Source of the DNA: Methylohalomonas sp964522485
Lineage (GTDB): Bacteria > Pseudomonadota > Gammaproteobacteria > Methylohalomonadales > Methylohalomonadaceae
NCBI GenBank assembly: GCA_964522485.1
Contig: CAZFUS010000034.1
Coordinates: forward strand, 1 to 24,131
Length of the DNA stretch: 24,131 nt
Reading direction: 5' to 3'
A model generated the notes under the pieces. The model did no database searches, was not told where the DNA came from, and worked only from the letters and a program-made list of their open reading frames with translations. Below are positions 1 through 6,894 of the stretch, one piece after another. A program made the position numbers and the translations under genes. Within the stretch, counting starts at the first letter, position 1, and each line of letters begins with the position of its first letter.

Positions 1-903
1 AACTGAAGTAAGGTGATAAACCGATATCGGAGACATACATGAGGCCAAAGCGGGTAGTGCTTGAGAAGAGCGGGTATCATCGTCCTGGAAATGACCCAGC
101 AAAGTAAGCCGGGTTTGGCTATCGGGACGCCATGTCAGCGCCGGTGCGATAAACAGGCGATCATCGTTAATAAAATTAACCTGGGTATTGCTCTCCCGGG
201 TCAGTCCCGTCAGACGGTAAGAGAAATTGCCCGCCTCATCAATCGGCCCACCGAGATCAAATTTGCCTCCCACGTGATCAAAGTTGCCGAGTTCAACCCC
301 GACTTCACGCAGCGGCCTCGCCGTCGGTCGTTTGGATACGTAATTTACAAGTCCACCGGGACTGCCGGCACCAAAAAGCACCGATACCGGACCGCGCAGT
401 ACGTCAATACGTTCCGCTCCGTAGGGCTCAAGACCGTAGGATATGGCGAAGTCGGGATTACGAAGCTGGAGGCCGTTACGATAGAGCCCAGTGGTCGATG
501 CGTCGAAGCCACGAATGCGCAGGAATGTAAAACGCGGTTCGAAGCCGAAAGGTTCGCCCTGTATGCCGGGCGTATAGCGCAAAGCCTCGCCCAGACTGTC
601 TATATTCTGTGTCTCGATACGGTTTTCATTAATTACGGATACAGATTGCGGGGTTTCGATGAGCGGCGTATCGGTTTTAGTAGCGCTGTCTGAAAATTCC
701 GGCACATAGCCGGTTTCGGTCTGACCTTCCACCGTAACGGTACCCAGTTGTGCGGGCTGATTCGCCTCTTCTGATGCAGATAGGTCGCTTGCCCCGGCCG
801 ACGCCTGGGCCCGGCCAAAATCCGAATAAGCAAGCATGAATAATATGACGAATGCGCCTGCAGCGCGCCGTAACAGGCCATGTTGGCGTCCCGAATTAAC
901 CAA
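1..903 (-). CDS. TonB-dependent siderophore receptor, N-terminal part, probably disrupted (runs off window)
   Basis: Outer-membrane receptor for ferric siderophores, energised by TonB. The start is TTG at 903-901, with GGGAGAG at 916-910 as ribosome binding site. The product begins with a signal peptide (cleavage likely after AQA, residue 34), then a TonB-box-like LGTVTVEG (53-60) and a plug domain with ETPQSVSV, a LRYTPGIQ-type motif, FLRIRGFD and RIDVLRGPVSVLFGAGSPGG, all typical of the ferrichrome-type siderophore receptor family. Strands of the barrel follow up to about residue 284 (QDDDTRSSQALP). From there the same frame gives unconvincing sequence, while another frame reads RFGLMYVSDIGLSPYFS, which resembles a segment much nearer the receptor C-terminus. 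An internal deletion with frameshift, or an assembly join, is inferred. Family assignment is firm; intactness is doubtful. It lies downstream of cysG on the same strand, but has its own Fur-like site. Confidence 0.85.
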   Translation of the reverse strand, partial: MVNSGRQHGLLRRAAGAFVILFMLAYSDFGRAQASAGASDLSASEEANQPAQLGTVTVEGQTETGYVPEFSDSATKTDTPLIETPQSVSVINENRIETQNIDSLGEALRYTPGIQGEPFGFEPRFTFLRIRGFDASTTGLYRNGLQLRNPDFAISYGLEPYGAERIDVLRGPVSVLFGAGSPGGLVNYVSKRPTARPLREVGVELGNFDHVGGKFDLGGPIDEAGNFSYRLTGLTRESNTQVNFINDDRLFIAPALTWRPDSQTRLTLLGHFQDDDTRSSQALPALASCMSPISVYHLTSV

Positions 904-930
904 CGGAGACTCTCCCAGATATTAAAACTT

Positions 931-949
931 AATAATAATTATTCTTATT
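931..949 (-). promoter_or_regulatory. Fur-box-like operator upstream of the TonB receptor
   Basis: On the minus strand the 19-mer AATAAGAATAATTATTATT matches the classical Fur consensus GATAATGATAATCATTATC at 14 of 19 positions. It sits in an AT-rich block 28 bases upstream of the receptor TTG start. Iron-dependent repression by Fur is inferred from the match and from the gene it precedes. The rest of the 904-1053 gap shows no gene and no clear terminator. Confidence 0.6.
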
Positions 950-1053
950 TATAATATCAATAATGAATGGGATAGTCCTGGTGCCTGGGTTGGTCAATTT
1001 GAACTCCACTGCGGAACCGGCTGATGCGGCCACGCAGTTTTACTCAGGGACTG

Positions 1054-2457
1054 TCAGCGAGCTGCCTTCCCTGTCCGCGGATCGTACCAGGCGAGTTTTT
1101 CATGCAGCTTCACGACCTCGCCGATGATGATCATGCTCGGTGGAGCGATGTTCTTCTGCGCAATGATGGCAGGCAGCGTCTCCAACGTACCGATAAAGAC
1201 CCGCTGTTCCGGTGTGGTGCCCTGCTGAATCAGTGCCGCGGGCATTGCTTTTGCCATACCGCGCGTCGTTAATTCCTGGCAGAACAGTTCAACTGCCTGC
1301 ACGCCCATGTAAACGGCGATCGTCTGGCGCGGCTGGATCAGGGCGTCCCAGTTCATATCCATGCGACCGTCCTTCAGATGCCCGGTGACAAAGATGCAGG
1401 ACTGAGCATAGTCGCGATGAGTCAGCGGAATACCGGCGTAGCTGGCGCAGCCGGCCGCCGCGGTAATGCCGGGCACCACCTGAAAGGCTACGCCCACTTC
1501 GGTCAGATCCTCGATCTCCTCACCGCCACGGCCAAAGATGAACGGATCGCCGCCCTTCAACCGCAACACACGTTTACCTCCCTGAGCGAAATGAATCAGA
1601 AGCTGATTGATATCACCCTGTGGCAGGGCGTGCTGGTCGCGCGCCTTGCCTACATAGATACGTTCCGCGTCACGGCGCACCAGTTCCAGGATTTGCGGTG
1701 CCACTAATCGATCATACAAAACCACGTCGGCCTGCTGCATGAGGCGCAACGCCCGAAACGTCAGCAGATCCGGATCCCCCGGTCCGCCGCCCACCAGATA
1801 GACCTCGCCCTGGGGTCCCGACAGAGTGCCGTCTTCAAGCCGCTGCTCCAGTGCGTCCAGCGCGGCCTTGTCCTGACCCGCCATCAGCATCTCCGCGATC
1901 GGCCCCTGCAGGATCTCTTCCCAGAACCGGCGTCGGTCATGCTGTTGCTGAAAACGTGCTTTGACCTTCTCCCGGAAATCGCGCATCAGCGAAGCCAGCC
2001 GGCCGTAGGCTGACGGAATCAGGGTTTCCAGCCGTGCACGCAGCAGCCGCGCCAGCACCGGCGAAGCTCCACCAGTCGAGATGGCGATCTGCACCGGGTC
2101 ACGTTCTATCACCGAAGGCATAATGAAAGAACACAGTTCAGGATTGTCGACGACGTTCACCAACAGACCATAATGCTCAGCCGCAGTCGCGACCTGACGA
2201 TTAACGGCATTATCATCGGTTGCGGCAATCACCAGCACCATGCCCTCCAGCTGATCCGGGTCGAAGTCTGCACTGATATGGTTTATGGAACCCTCAGCCT
2301 TCTGCGTCGCCAGCCAGGTTTCCAGTTCGGGGGCCACCACCGTTACTATCGCACCGGTACGTAACAGACGCTCCACCTTGCGACGGGCCACGTCACCGCC
2401 GCCGACGACGAGGCAGGGACGATCTTTAAGCTGCAGAAAGATTGGCAAATACTGCAT
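1054..2457 (-). CDS. cysG: Siroheme synthase CysG (precorrin-2 dehydrogenase/ferrochelatase plus uroporphyrinogen-III methyltransferase)
   Basis: Cytoplasmic bifunctional enzyme that turns uroporphyrinogen III into siroheme, the cofactor of assimilatory sulfite and nitrite reductases. At 467 residues it is close to the enteric CysG (457). The N-terminal module (about 1-205) has the NAD-binding VVGGGDVA (17-24) and the ISTGGASPVLARLLR stretch around the serine phosphorylated in the Salmonella enzyme. The C-terminal SAM-dependent methyltransferase starts near VYLVGGGPGDPDLLT and carries RLKGGDPFIFGRGGEE. The ATG at 2457 gives the expected N-terminus (MQYLPIFLQL); its ribosome binding site is weak (GAG five bases upstream). 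The next gene upstream is dcd, separated by a heptamer inverted repeat. No frameshift is seen. Confidence 0.96.
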   Translation of the reverse strand: MQYLPIFLQLKDRPCLVVGGGDVARRKVERLLRTGAIVTVVAPELETWLATQKAEGSINHISADFDPDQLEGMVLVIAATDDNAVNRQVATAAEHYGLLVNVVDNPELCSFIMPSVIERDPVQIAISTGGASPVLARLLRARLETLIPSAYGRLASLMRDFREKVKARFQQQHDRRRFWEEILQGPIAEMLMAGQDKAALDALEQRLEDGTLSGPQGEVYLVGGGPGDPDLLTFRALRLMQQADVVLYDRLVAPQILELVRRDAERIYVGKARDQHALPQGDINQLLIHFAQGGKRVLRLKGGDPFIFGRGGEEIEDLTEVGVAFQVVPGITAAAGCASYAGIPLTHRDYAQSCIFVTGHLKDGRMDMNWDALIQPRQTIAVYMGVQAVELFCQELTTRGMAKAMPAALIQQGTTPEQRVFIGTLETLPAIIAQKNIAPPSMIIIGEVVKLHEKLAWYDPRTGKAAR

Positions 2458-2495
2458 ATACTCAAACGCGTAGAGTGCGAAACAAGGTGATTATG

Positions 2496-2564
2496 GTGAA
2501 ATGTGAAACGTGAAATGAAACGCAAACCAAGTCTTCATGTTAATTTACATTTCACTTTTCACGT
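2496..2564. repeat. Inverted heptamer-repeat element between dcd and cysG
   Basis: On the plus strand three tandem 7-mers of the form GTGAAAY occupy 2496-2516. The opposite arm 2548-2564, read on the minus strand, again consists of GTGAAAN units. Arms 2501-2517 and 2548-2564 are complementary at 15 of 17 positions across a 30-base loop. The dcd stop codon (2559-2561) lies inside one arm. There is no T-run, so a standard intrinsic terminator is unlikely. It could act as an mRNA-stabilising or processing hairpin, or be the remnant of a small repetitive element. Confidence 0.6.
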
Positions 2565-3125
2565 CTTGGGTAATGTCACGCCACGCTGTCCCTGGTATTT
2601 ACCGTCACGATCTTTGTAGGAAACATCACAAGGCTCATCCGACTCAAGAAAGATCACCTGAGCGACACCTTCATTGGCATATATCTTTGCCGGCAGCGGC
2701 GTGGTATTGGAAAATTCCAGCGTCACGTGACCTTCCCATTCCGGTTCCAGTGGTGTCACATTGACGATAATGCCACAGCGCGCGTAAGTGGATTTCCCCA
2801 GACAGATAGTGAGCACATTGCGTGGAATACGAAAGTATTCAACTGTGCTCGCCAGCGCAAACGAATTTGGCGGAATGACGCAGACATCACCCTTGAAATC
2901 GACAAAAGATTTCTCATCGAACTTCTTTGGGTCAACAATCGTTGTATTGATGTTCGTGAATATCTTGAATTCATCGGCACAACGCAAATCGTAACCGTAA
3001 CTTGAAGTGCCATAGGAAATCAGACGCTCGAAACCATTGTATTTAATCTGATTCGGTTCAAAGGGATCGATCAGACCTTGCTGCTCGGCCATGCGCCGTA
3101 TCCAGTGATCGGATTTAATACTCAT
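2559..3125 (-). CDS. dcd: dCTP deaminase
   Basis: Deaminates dCTP to dUTP, supplying dUMP for thymidylate synthesis in the cytoplasm; the family is trimeric. The 188-residue product has the usual length and begins MSIKSDHWIRRMAEQ, as in many gammaproteobacterial Dcd proteins. The signature GKSTYARCG (110-118) and the catalytic-glutamate segment HVTLEFSN (Glu137) are visible. The ATG at 3125 lies inside the last codons of the upstream four-helix-bundle gene, overlapping by 11 bases in another frame, and no good Shine-Dalgarno precedes it: the upstream sequence is heptamer repeat. Translation may therefore depend on coupling to the upstream gene. Base composition is a little more AT-rich than that of cysG and apbC. 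Confidence 0.96.
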   Translation of the reverse strand: MSIKSDHWIRRMAEQQGLIDPFEPNQIKYNGFERLISYGTSSYGYDLRCADEFKIFTNINTTIVDPKKFDEKSFVDFKGDVCVIPPNSFALASTVEYFRIPRNVLTICLGKSTYARCGIIVNVTPLEPEWEGHVTLEFSNTTPLPAKIYANEGVAQVIFLESDEPCDVSYKDRDGKYQGQRGVTLPKT

Positions 3126-3522
3126 TAGAGCGTATCTCGTTCCTCGTATCTCGTATCTCGTTGCTGATCGAGACGGTTTCTATCAGCTTACGCAACATGC
3201 GGGATTCATGATCAATCATATCTAAAACAATTTCTTTTTGTTCAATTCGCACAAAATCCAATCTCTCGGCTATTTCAAGCTGAGTTTCCAGCTCAGCGCA
3301 AGAGCCAAGCGAAACAAATAAAAATTTACGATAGTCCTTGTTGTGATACCTATTAAAGCCTTCTGCAATATTAGAAGGGATAGATATTGCTGCACGTCTC
3401 ATCTGAGCTATCAGTCCAAACCGCTCTTCATCCGGAAGCCCGCCGGTCAACCTATATATTTCCAGGACTAGTTCCTGTCCCAGTTGCCATACTTTCAAGT
3501 CCCTGAAGTTTTTCGATTTCAT
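3115..3522 (-). CDS. Four-helix-bundle protein (23S rRNA intervening-sequence / S23 family, Avd-like)
   Basis: The 135-residue product matches the small four-helix-bundle family (TIGR02436 type): an N-terminal FRDLKVWQLGQELVLEIYRLT, then a LIAQMRRAAISIPSNIAEGFNR core, then SLGSCAELETQLEIAERL. Relatives occur inside 23S rRNA intervening sequences, and the diversity-generating-retroelement accessory protein Avd has the same fold. The cellular role is not known, and neither a reverse transcriptase nor rRNA is present here. The ATG at 3522 has a strong AGGAGG seven bases upstream. The last 17 or so residues (from ISNEIRDTR) are encoded by the heptamer repeats and probably lie outside the folded domain. 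The gene is clearly more AT-rich than its neighbours and flanked by inverted repeats, suggesting later insertion between apbC and dcd. Confidence 0.9.
   Translation of the reverse strand: MKSKNFRDLKVWQLGQELVLEIYRLTGGLPDEERFGLIAQMRRAAISIPSNIAEGFNRYHNKDYRKFLFVSLGSCAELETQLEIAERLDFVRIEQKEIVLDMIDHESRMLRKLIETVSISNEIRDTRNEIRSNEY
3131..3165. repeat. Left heptamer array flanking the four-helix-bundle gene
   Basis: Five consecutive 7-mers on the plus strand: CGTATCT occurs three times (units 1, 3 and 4), with variants CGTTCCT (unit 2) and CGTTGCT (unit 5). The array overlaps the 3' coding end of the four-helix gene and ends 5 bases before the dcd start codon. It is the mirror of the array at 3561-3595. 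Confidence 0.8.
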
Positions 3523-3560
3523 TATTTGCCCTCCTGGCAGTCGATAACGTCCATTTAACT

Positions 3561-3595
3561 CATCACGAGATACGCTTCACGAGCGACGAGATACG
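3561..3595. repeat. Right heptamer array flanking the four-helix-bundle gene (inverted relative to the left one)
   Basis: Read on the minus strand from 3595 inward, this is again a 35-base run of 7-mers starting CGTATCT. Units 1 and 4 are exact CGTATCT, as in the left array, and the other units share the CGT start. The outer edge lies 4 bases from the apbC stop codon (3600-3602). The pair gives the segment the look of terminal inverted repeats. Confidence 0.75.
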
Positions 3596-3599
3596 AATG

Positions 3600-4691
3600 T
3601 CACGTATCCTCAACCACAATGTTGGGAAACTTGGCACTGTAATCCTTGGCGCTGAGAGACAGTTTGGCCGCCGAACGGCGGGCGATGGCGCAGAAAATTT
3701 CGCTCGTTCGCGACTCCGGCTGCATGGCCACTGTCGGTTTGCCGCTGTCGACGCCTTCGCGGATATCGATGGCCAGGGGCAGTGCACCCAGCACTTCGGT
3801 ACCGTATTGCGCCGCCATGCGCTCGCCGCCGCCCTCGCCGAAAATATGTTCTTCATGGCCGCACTGGCTGCAGACATGGATGCTCATGTTTTCAACGATA
3901 CCGAGCACCGGCACCTCGACCTTCTCGAACATCTTCAGCGCCTTGCGCGCATCCAGCAGCGCAATGTCCTGTGGCGTCGTTACGATGATCGCGCCGCTGA
4001 CCGGGATCTTCTGACATAACGTCAGTTGAATATCACCGGTCCCGGGCGGCAGATCGATCACCAGATAATCCAGATCCCGCCAGTTGGTATCGCCCAGTAA
4101 TTGCTCCAGCGCCGACGTCACCATCGGCCCGCGCCAGATCATCGGTGTCTCTTCGTCGATCAGATAGCCGATCGACATGGTCTGTATACCGTAGCTGAGT
4201 TTGGGCTCGACAGTCTTGCCGTCGGTGGTCTCCGGCTTGCCCTGGCAGCCAAGCATGCGCGGCTGACTGGGACCGTAAATATCGGCATCGAGGATACCCA
4301 CGCTGGCACCTTCGGCCTTCAGAGCCAGGGCCAGGTTGGCTGCCACCGTAGACTTGCCGACGCCGCCTTTGCCGGAGGCGATCGCGATAATGTTCTTGAC
4401 CTCCGGTAACGGCTTGATGCCTTTCTGGGTGGCATGCGCAACCACGCTCTGCTGGAGGTCAAACTCGACCTCGGCATCAGCGGTAGTCTCACGCAGCCCG
4501 TCGCGCAGGGCTTGCACGATCTCCTCGCGGGCTCCGGCAAACGGGAAACCGAGTTTCAGGCTTACATGCACGCGGCCCGGTTCTACCCGGACATCGGCGA
4601 CCGCCCGGGCCGAAACCGGGTCTGTATCCAGATAAGGCAGCCGGCACCGGCTCAGGGCAGCACGGACGTTGTCGGTCGTCAGTTCGGACAT
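3600..4691 (-). CDS. apbC: Iron-sulfur cluster carrier ATPase Mrp/ApbC
   Basis: P-loop ATPase of the Mrp/NBP35 group that binds and passes on Fe-S clusters in the cytoplasm. The 363 residues comprise an N-terminal MIP18/DUF59-type domain (about 5-80) and a MinD-like ATPase domain. The deviant Walker A is GKGGVGKS (107-114), followed by LDADIYGPSQPRMLG and DYLVIDLPPGTGD. The cluster-binding CSQC lies at 274-277, followed by the GHEEHIFGEGGG loop. The ATG at 4691 faces metG across a 135-base divergent region, an arrangement often seen in gammaproteobacteria. The gene ends four bases before the four-helix cassette, with dcd beyond. The length and motifs look intact. Confidence 0.95.
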   Translation of the reverse strand: MSELTTDNVRAALSRCRLPYLDTDPVSARAVADVRVEPGRVHVSLKLGFPFAGAREEIVQALRDGLRETTADAEVEFDLQQSVVAHATQKGIKPLPEVKNIIAIASGKGGVGKSTVAANLALALKAEGASVGILDADIYGPSQPRMLGCQGKPETTDGKTVEPKLSYGIQTMSIGYLIDEETPMIWRGPMVTSALEQLLGDTNWRDLDYLVIDLPPGTGDIQLTLCQKIPVSGAIIVTTPQDIALLDARKALKMFEKVEVPVLGIVENMSIHVCSQCGHEEHIFGEGGGERMAAQYGTEVLGALPLAIDIREGVDSGKPTVAMQPESRTSEIFCAIARRSAAKLSLSAKDYSAKFPNIVVEDT

Positions 4692-4826
4692 GGATAATCA
4701 CAGCTCAGGGATTGTCTTGGTCCGGCCATCTTAGCATCTTGCGGAGCTTTGTGGCCGCCCGGATGCGTTACAATGCGTGCAGTCGCAGACAATAACCGAC
4801 CAACTCAAAAAACACCCGGGAACGCC

Positions 4827-6854
4827 GTGCCAAGTAAACTCCGCGACATCCTCGTCACCAGCGCACTGCCCTACGCCAACGGTCCGATCCACATCGGCCA
4901 TCTGGTGGAATACATCCAGACCGACATCTGGGTCCGGTTCCAGCGACTGCGCGGCCATCATTGTTATTACGTCTGTGCTGACGATGCGCACGGCACACCG
5001 ATCATGCTCAAGGCTCAGCAGGAAGGCATCAGTCCGGAAGAACTGATCAACCGGGTATACGGCGAGCATCGCGCCGATTTCGAGGATTTCGCGGTCAGCT
5101 TTGACAACTATTACAGCACCCACTCGCCCGAGAATGAAGCGCTCGCCACTGAAATCTACCGGCGGCTGGAGGCTGGCGACCATATCGCCCGGCGCGTTAT
5201 TAAGCAGGCATTCGATCCGGAGAAAAAAATGTTTTTGCCGGATCGTTTTATCCGCGGCGAATGCCCGCGCTGCGGCGCGAAAGATCAGTACGGGGATTCC
5301 TGCGAAGTCTGCGGTGCCACCTACACACCGACTGAACTCAAAAATCCGGTCTCGGCCCTGTCCGGCGCCACCCCGGTGGAAAAGGAGTCGGAACACTTCT
5401 TCTTCAAGCTGCCCGACTTTACCACCATGCTTGCCGACTGGATCCGGGCGGGCCATGTACAGGACGAGGTCGTCAACAAACTCGAGGAGTGGTTCGAACC
5501 CGGCCTGCAGGAATGGGACATCTCCCGCGATGCACCGTACTTCGGCTTTCCGATCCCCGACACGAAAGACAAGTATTTCTATGTCTGGCTGGACGCACCG
5601 ATCGGCTATCTCGCCAGTTTCAAGAACCTGTGCAATCGTCAGGGCCTGGATTTCGACGCCTACTGGCGCCAGGGTGCCGAGACCGAGGTCTATCACTTCA
5701 TCGGCAAGGACATTATCTATTTCCACGCCCTGTTCTGGCCTGCCATGCTGGCTGGCAGCGGTTTCCGTACCCCGACAGCGGTATATGCGCACGGATTTTT
5801 GACCGTCAACGGCCAGAAGATGTCGAAATCACGCGGCACTTTCATCACCGCGCGCACCTATCTCAACCATCTCAATGCAGAATATCTGCGGTATTACTTT
5901 GCCGCCAAGCTCGGCGGCGGCATTGACGATATCGATCTCAACCTGGACGATTTCCGCCAGCGGGTGAATTCGGATCTGGTCGGCAAGGTCGTCAATATCG
6001 CCAGTCGCTGCAGCGGGTTCATCAACAAACGCTTCAACGGCCACCTCGCCGACGGCATTTATGATGATGGACTCTGGCAAACACTGACGGCCCGCTCCCT
6101 GCCCATTGCTGAAGCCTACGAGACGCGCGAGTACGCCCGCGCCATGCGTGAAATCATGGCGCTGGCGGATCAGGTCAACGAGTTCATCGACGAACTCAAA
6201 CCATGGGTGATCGCCAAGCAGGAGGGCAGTGAGGGGGAACTGCAGGCAGTCTGCACCATGGGGCTGAATGCCTTCCGGGTGCTGATGATATATCTGAAAC
6301 CGGTACTGCCGGCGATGGCGGAAAAGGTGGAAGCGTTTCTCGACGTTCCGGCACTGCGCTGGTCGGATCTCGACAAACCGCTACTCGGCCATACCATCCA
6401 GCCGTTCAAACCGTTGCTCACCCGTATTGAACAGGAGACTCTCGACGCCATGATAAGTGACAGCCGTGAAAATCTGAATCCGGCACCGGCAGTGGTCAGT
6501 CCTGTCAACCCGGGAGAGCCGATCGCCGAGACGATCAATATTGATGATTTCGTCAGGGTCGACCTGCGTGTCGCCAGGATCATCAAGGCCGAGCACGTGG
6601 ACGGTGCCGACAAACTGCTGCGGCTGACGCTCGATATCGGCCATGAAACACGCAATGTATTCGCCGGCATCAAGTCCGCCTATACGCCCGATCAACTGGA
6701 AGGCCGGCTGACGATCATGGTGGCCAACCTTGCTCCGCGCAAGATGCACTTTGGCACTTCGGAGGGCATGGTGCTGGCAGCCGGCACCGGCGGTGACGAA
6801 CTCTTTATTCTGTCACCGGACAGCGGCGCGCAGCCCGGTATGAAAGTGAAGTAA
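4827..6854 (+). CDS. metG: Methionyl-tRNA synthetase
   Basis: Charges tRNA-Met with methionine in the cytoplasm. With the GTG at 4827 the protein is 675 residues (E. coli MetG 677) and begins VPSKLRDILVTSALPYANG, lining up with the family. In-frame upstream starts (ATG 4773 and an earlier one at 4749) would add 18-26 residues that look non-homologous. Class I signatures are exact: HIGH at 22-25 and KMSKS at 331-335. A zinc knuckle with CPRCG and CEVCG is present, with an anticodon-binding helical region after KMSKS. A C-terminal EMAP-II-like tRNA-binding/dimerisation domain (INIDDFVRVDLRVARI to the end) marks the long dimeric form. The ribosome binding site is weak (GGGA). rnfA follows after 40 bases and may be co-transcribed. 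Confidence 0.96.
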   Translation: MPSKLRDILVTSALPYANGPIHIGHLVEYIQTDIWVRFQRLRGHHCYYVCADDAHGTPIMLKAQQEGISPEELINRVYGEHRADFEDFAVSFDNYYSTHSPENEALATEIYRRLEAGDHIARRVIKQAFDPEKKMFLPDRFIRGECPRCGAKDQYGDSCEVCGATYTPTELKNPVSALSGATPVEKESEHFFFKLPDFTTMLADWIRAGHVQDEVVNKLEEWFEPGLQEWDISRDAPYFGFPIPDTKDKYFYVWLDAPIGYLASFKNLCNRQGLDFDAYWRQGAETEVYHFIGKDIIYFHALFWPAMLAGSGFRTPTAVYAHGFLTVNGQKMSKSRGTFITARTYLNHLNAEYLRYYFAAKLGGGIDDIDLNLDDFRQRVNSDLVGKVVNIASRCSGFINKRFNGHLADGIYDDGLWQTLTARSLPIAEAYETREYARAMREIMALADQVNEFIDELKPWVIAKQEGSEGELQAVCTMGLNAFRVLMIYLKPVLPAMAEKVEAFLDVPALRWSDLDKPLLGHTIQPFKPLLTRIEQETLDAMISDSRENLNPAPAVVSPVNPGEPIAETINIDDFVRVDLRVARIIKAEHVDGADKLLRLTLDIGHETRNVFAGIKSAYTPDQLEGRLTIMVANLAPRKMHFGTSEGMVLAAGTGGDELFILSPDSGAQPGMKVK

Positions 6855-6866
6855 ACATTCTTTAGA

Positions 6867-6894
6867 GACACGGGTGACGGGATACGAGGTATCC
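6867..6894. repeat. Short degenerate heptamer tract in the rnfA leader
   Basis: Four successive 7-base units, GACACGG, GTGACGG, GATACGA and GGTATCC, run up to the rnfA ATG at 6895. The first three share a G-N-N-A-C-G/A core, and the tract resembles the heptamer arrays near dcd in unit length and sequence. The rnfA Shine-Dalgarno (GAGG) falls inside it. The likeness is visual, and chance cannot be excluded. Confidence 0.35.

Larger units (their letters stand above)
3131..3595. mobile_element. Putative repeat-bounded cassette carrying the four-helix-bundle gene
   Basis: A 465-base unit consists of one AT-rich four-helix-bundle gene between inverted 35-base heptamer arrays. It fits tightly between the apbC stop codon and the dcd start codon. 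No transposase is encoded, so any movement would need outside functions or recombination between repeats. That it is one mobile unit is inference from the symmetric boundaries and the composition change; target-site duplications are not evident. Confidence 0.4.

Noticed and set aside
61..693. 210-codon plus-strand frame at the left edge
   Set aside because: Antisense to the TonB-dependent receptor, whose minus-strand motifs are clear.
3115..3522. Diversity-generating retroelement, suggested by the Avd-like protein
   Set aside because: No reverse transcriptase, template repeat or variable-repeat target gene is found in the window.
4731..5792. 353-codon open frame antisense to metG
   Set aside because: Complementary shadow of the metG coding frame with no ribosome binding site or recognisable domain.
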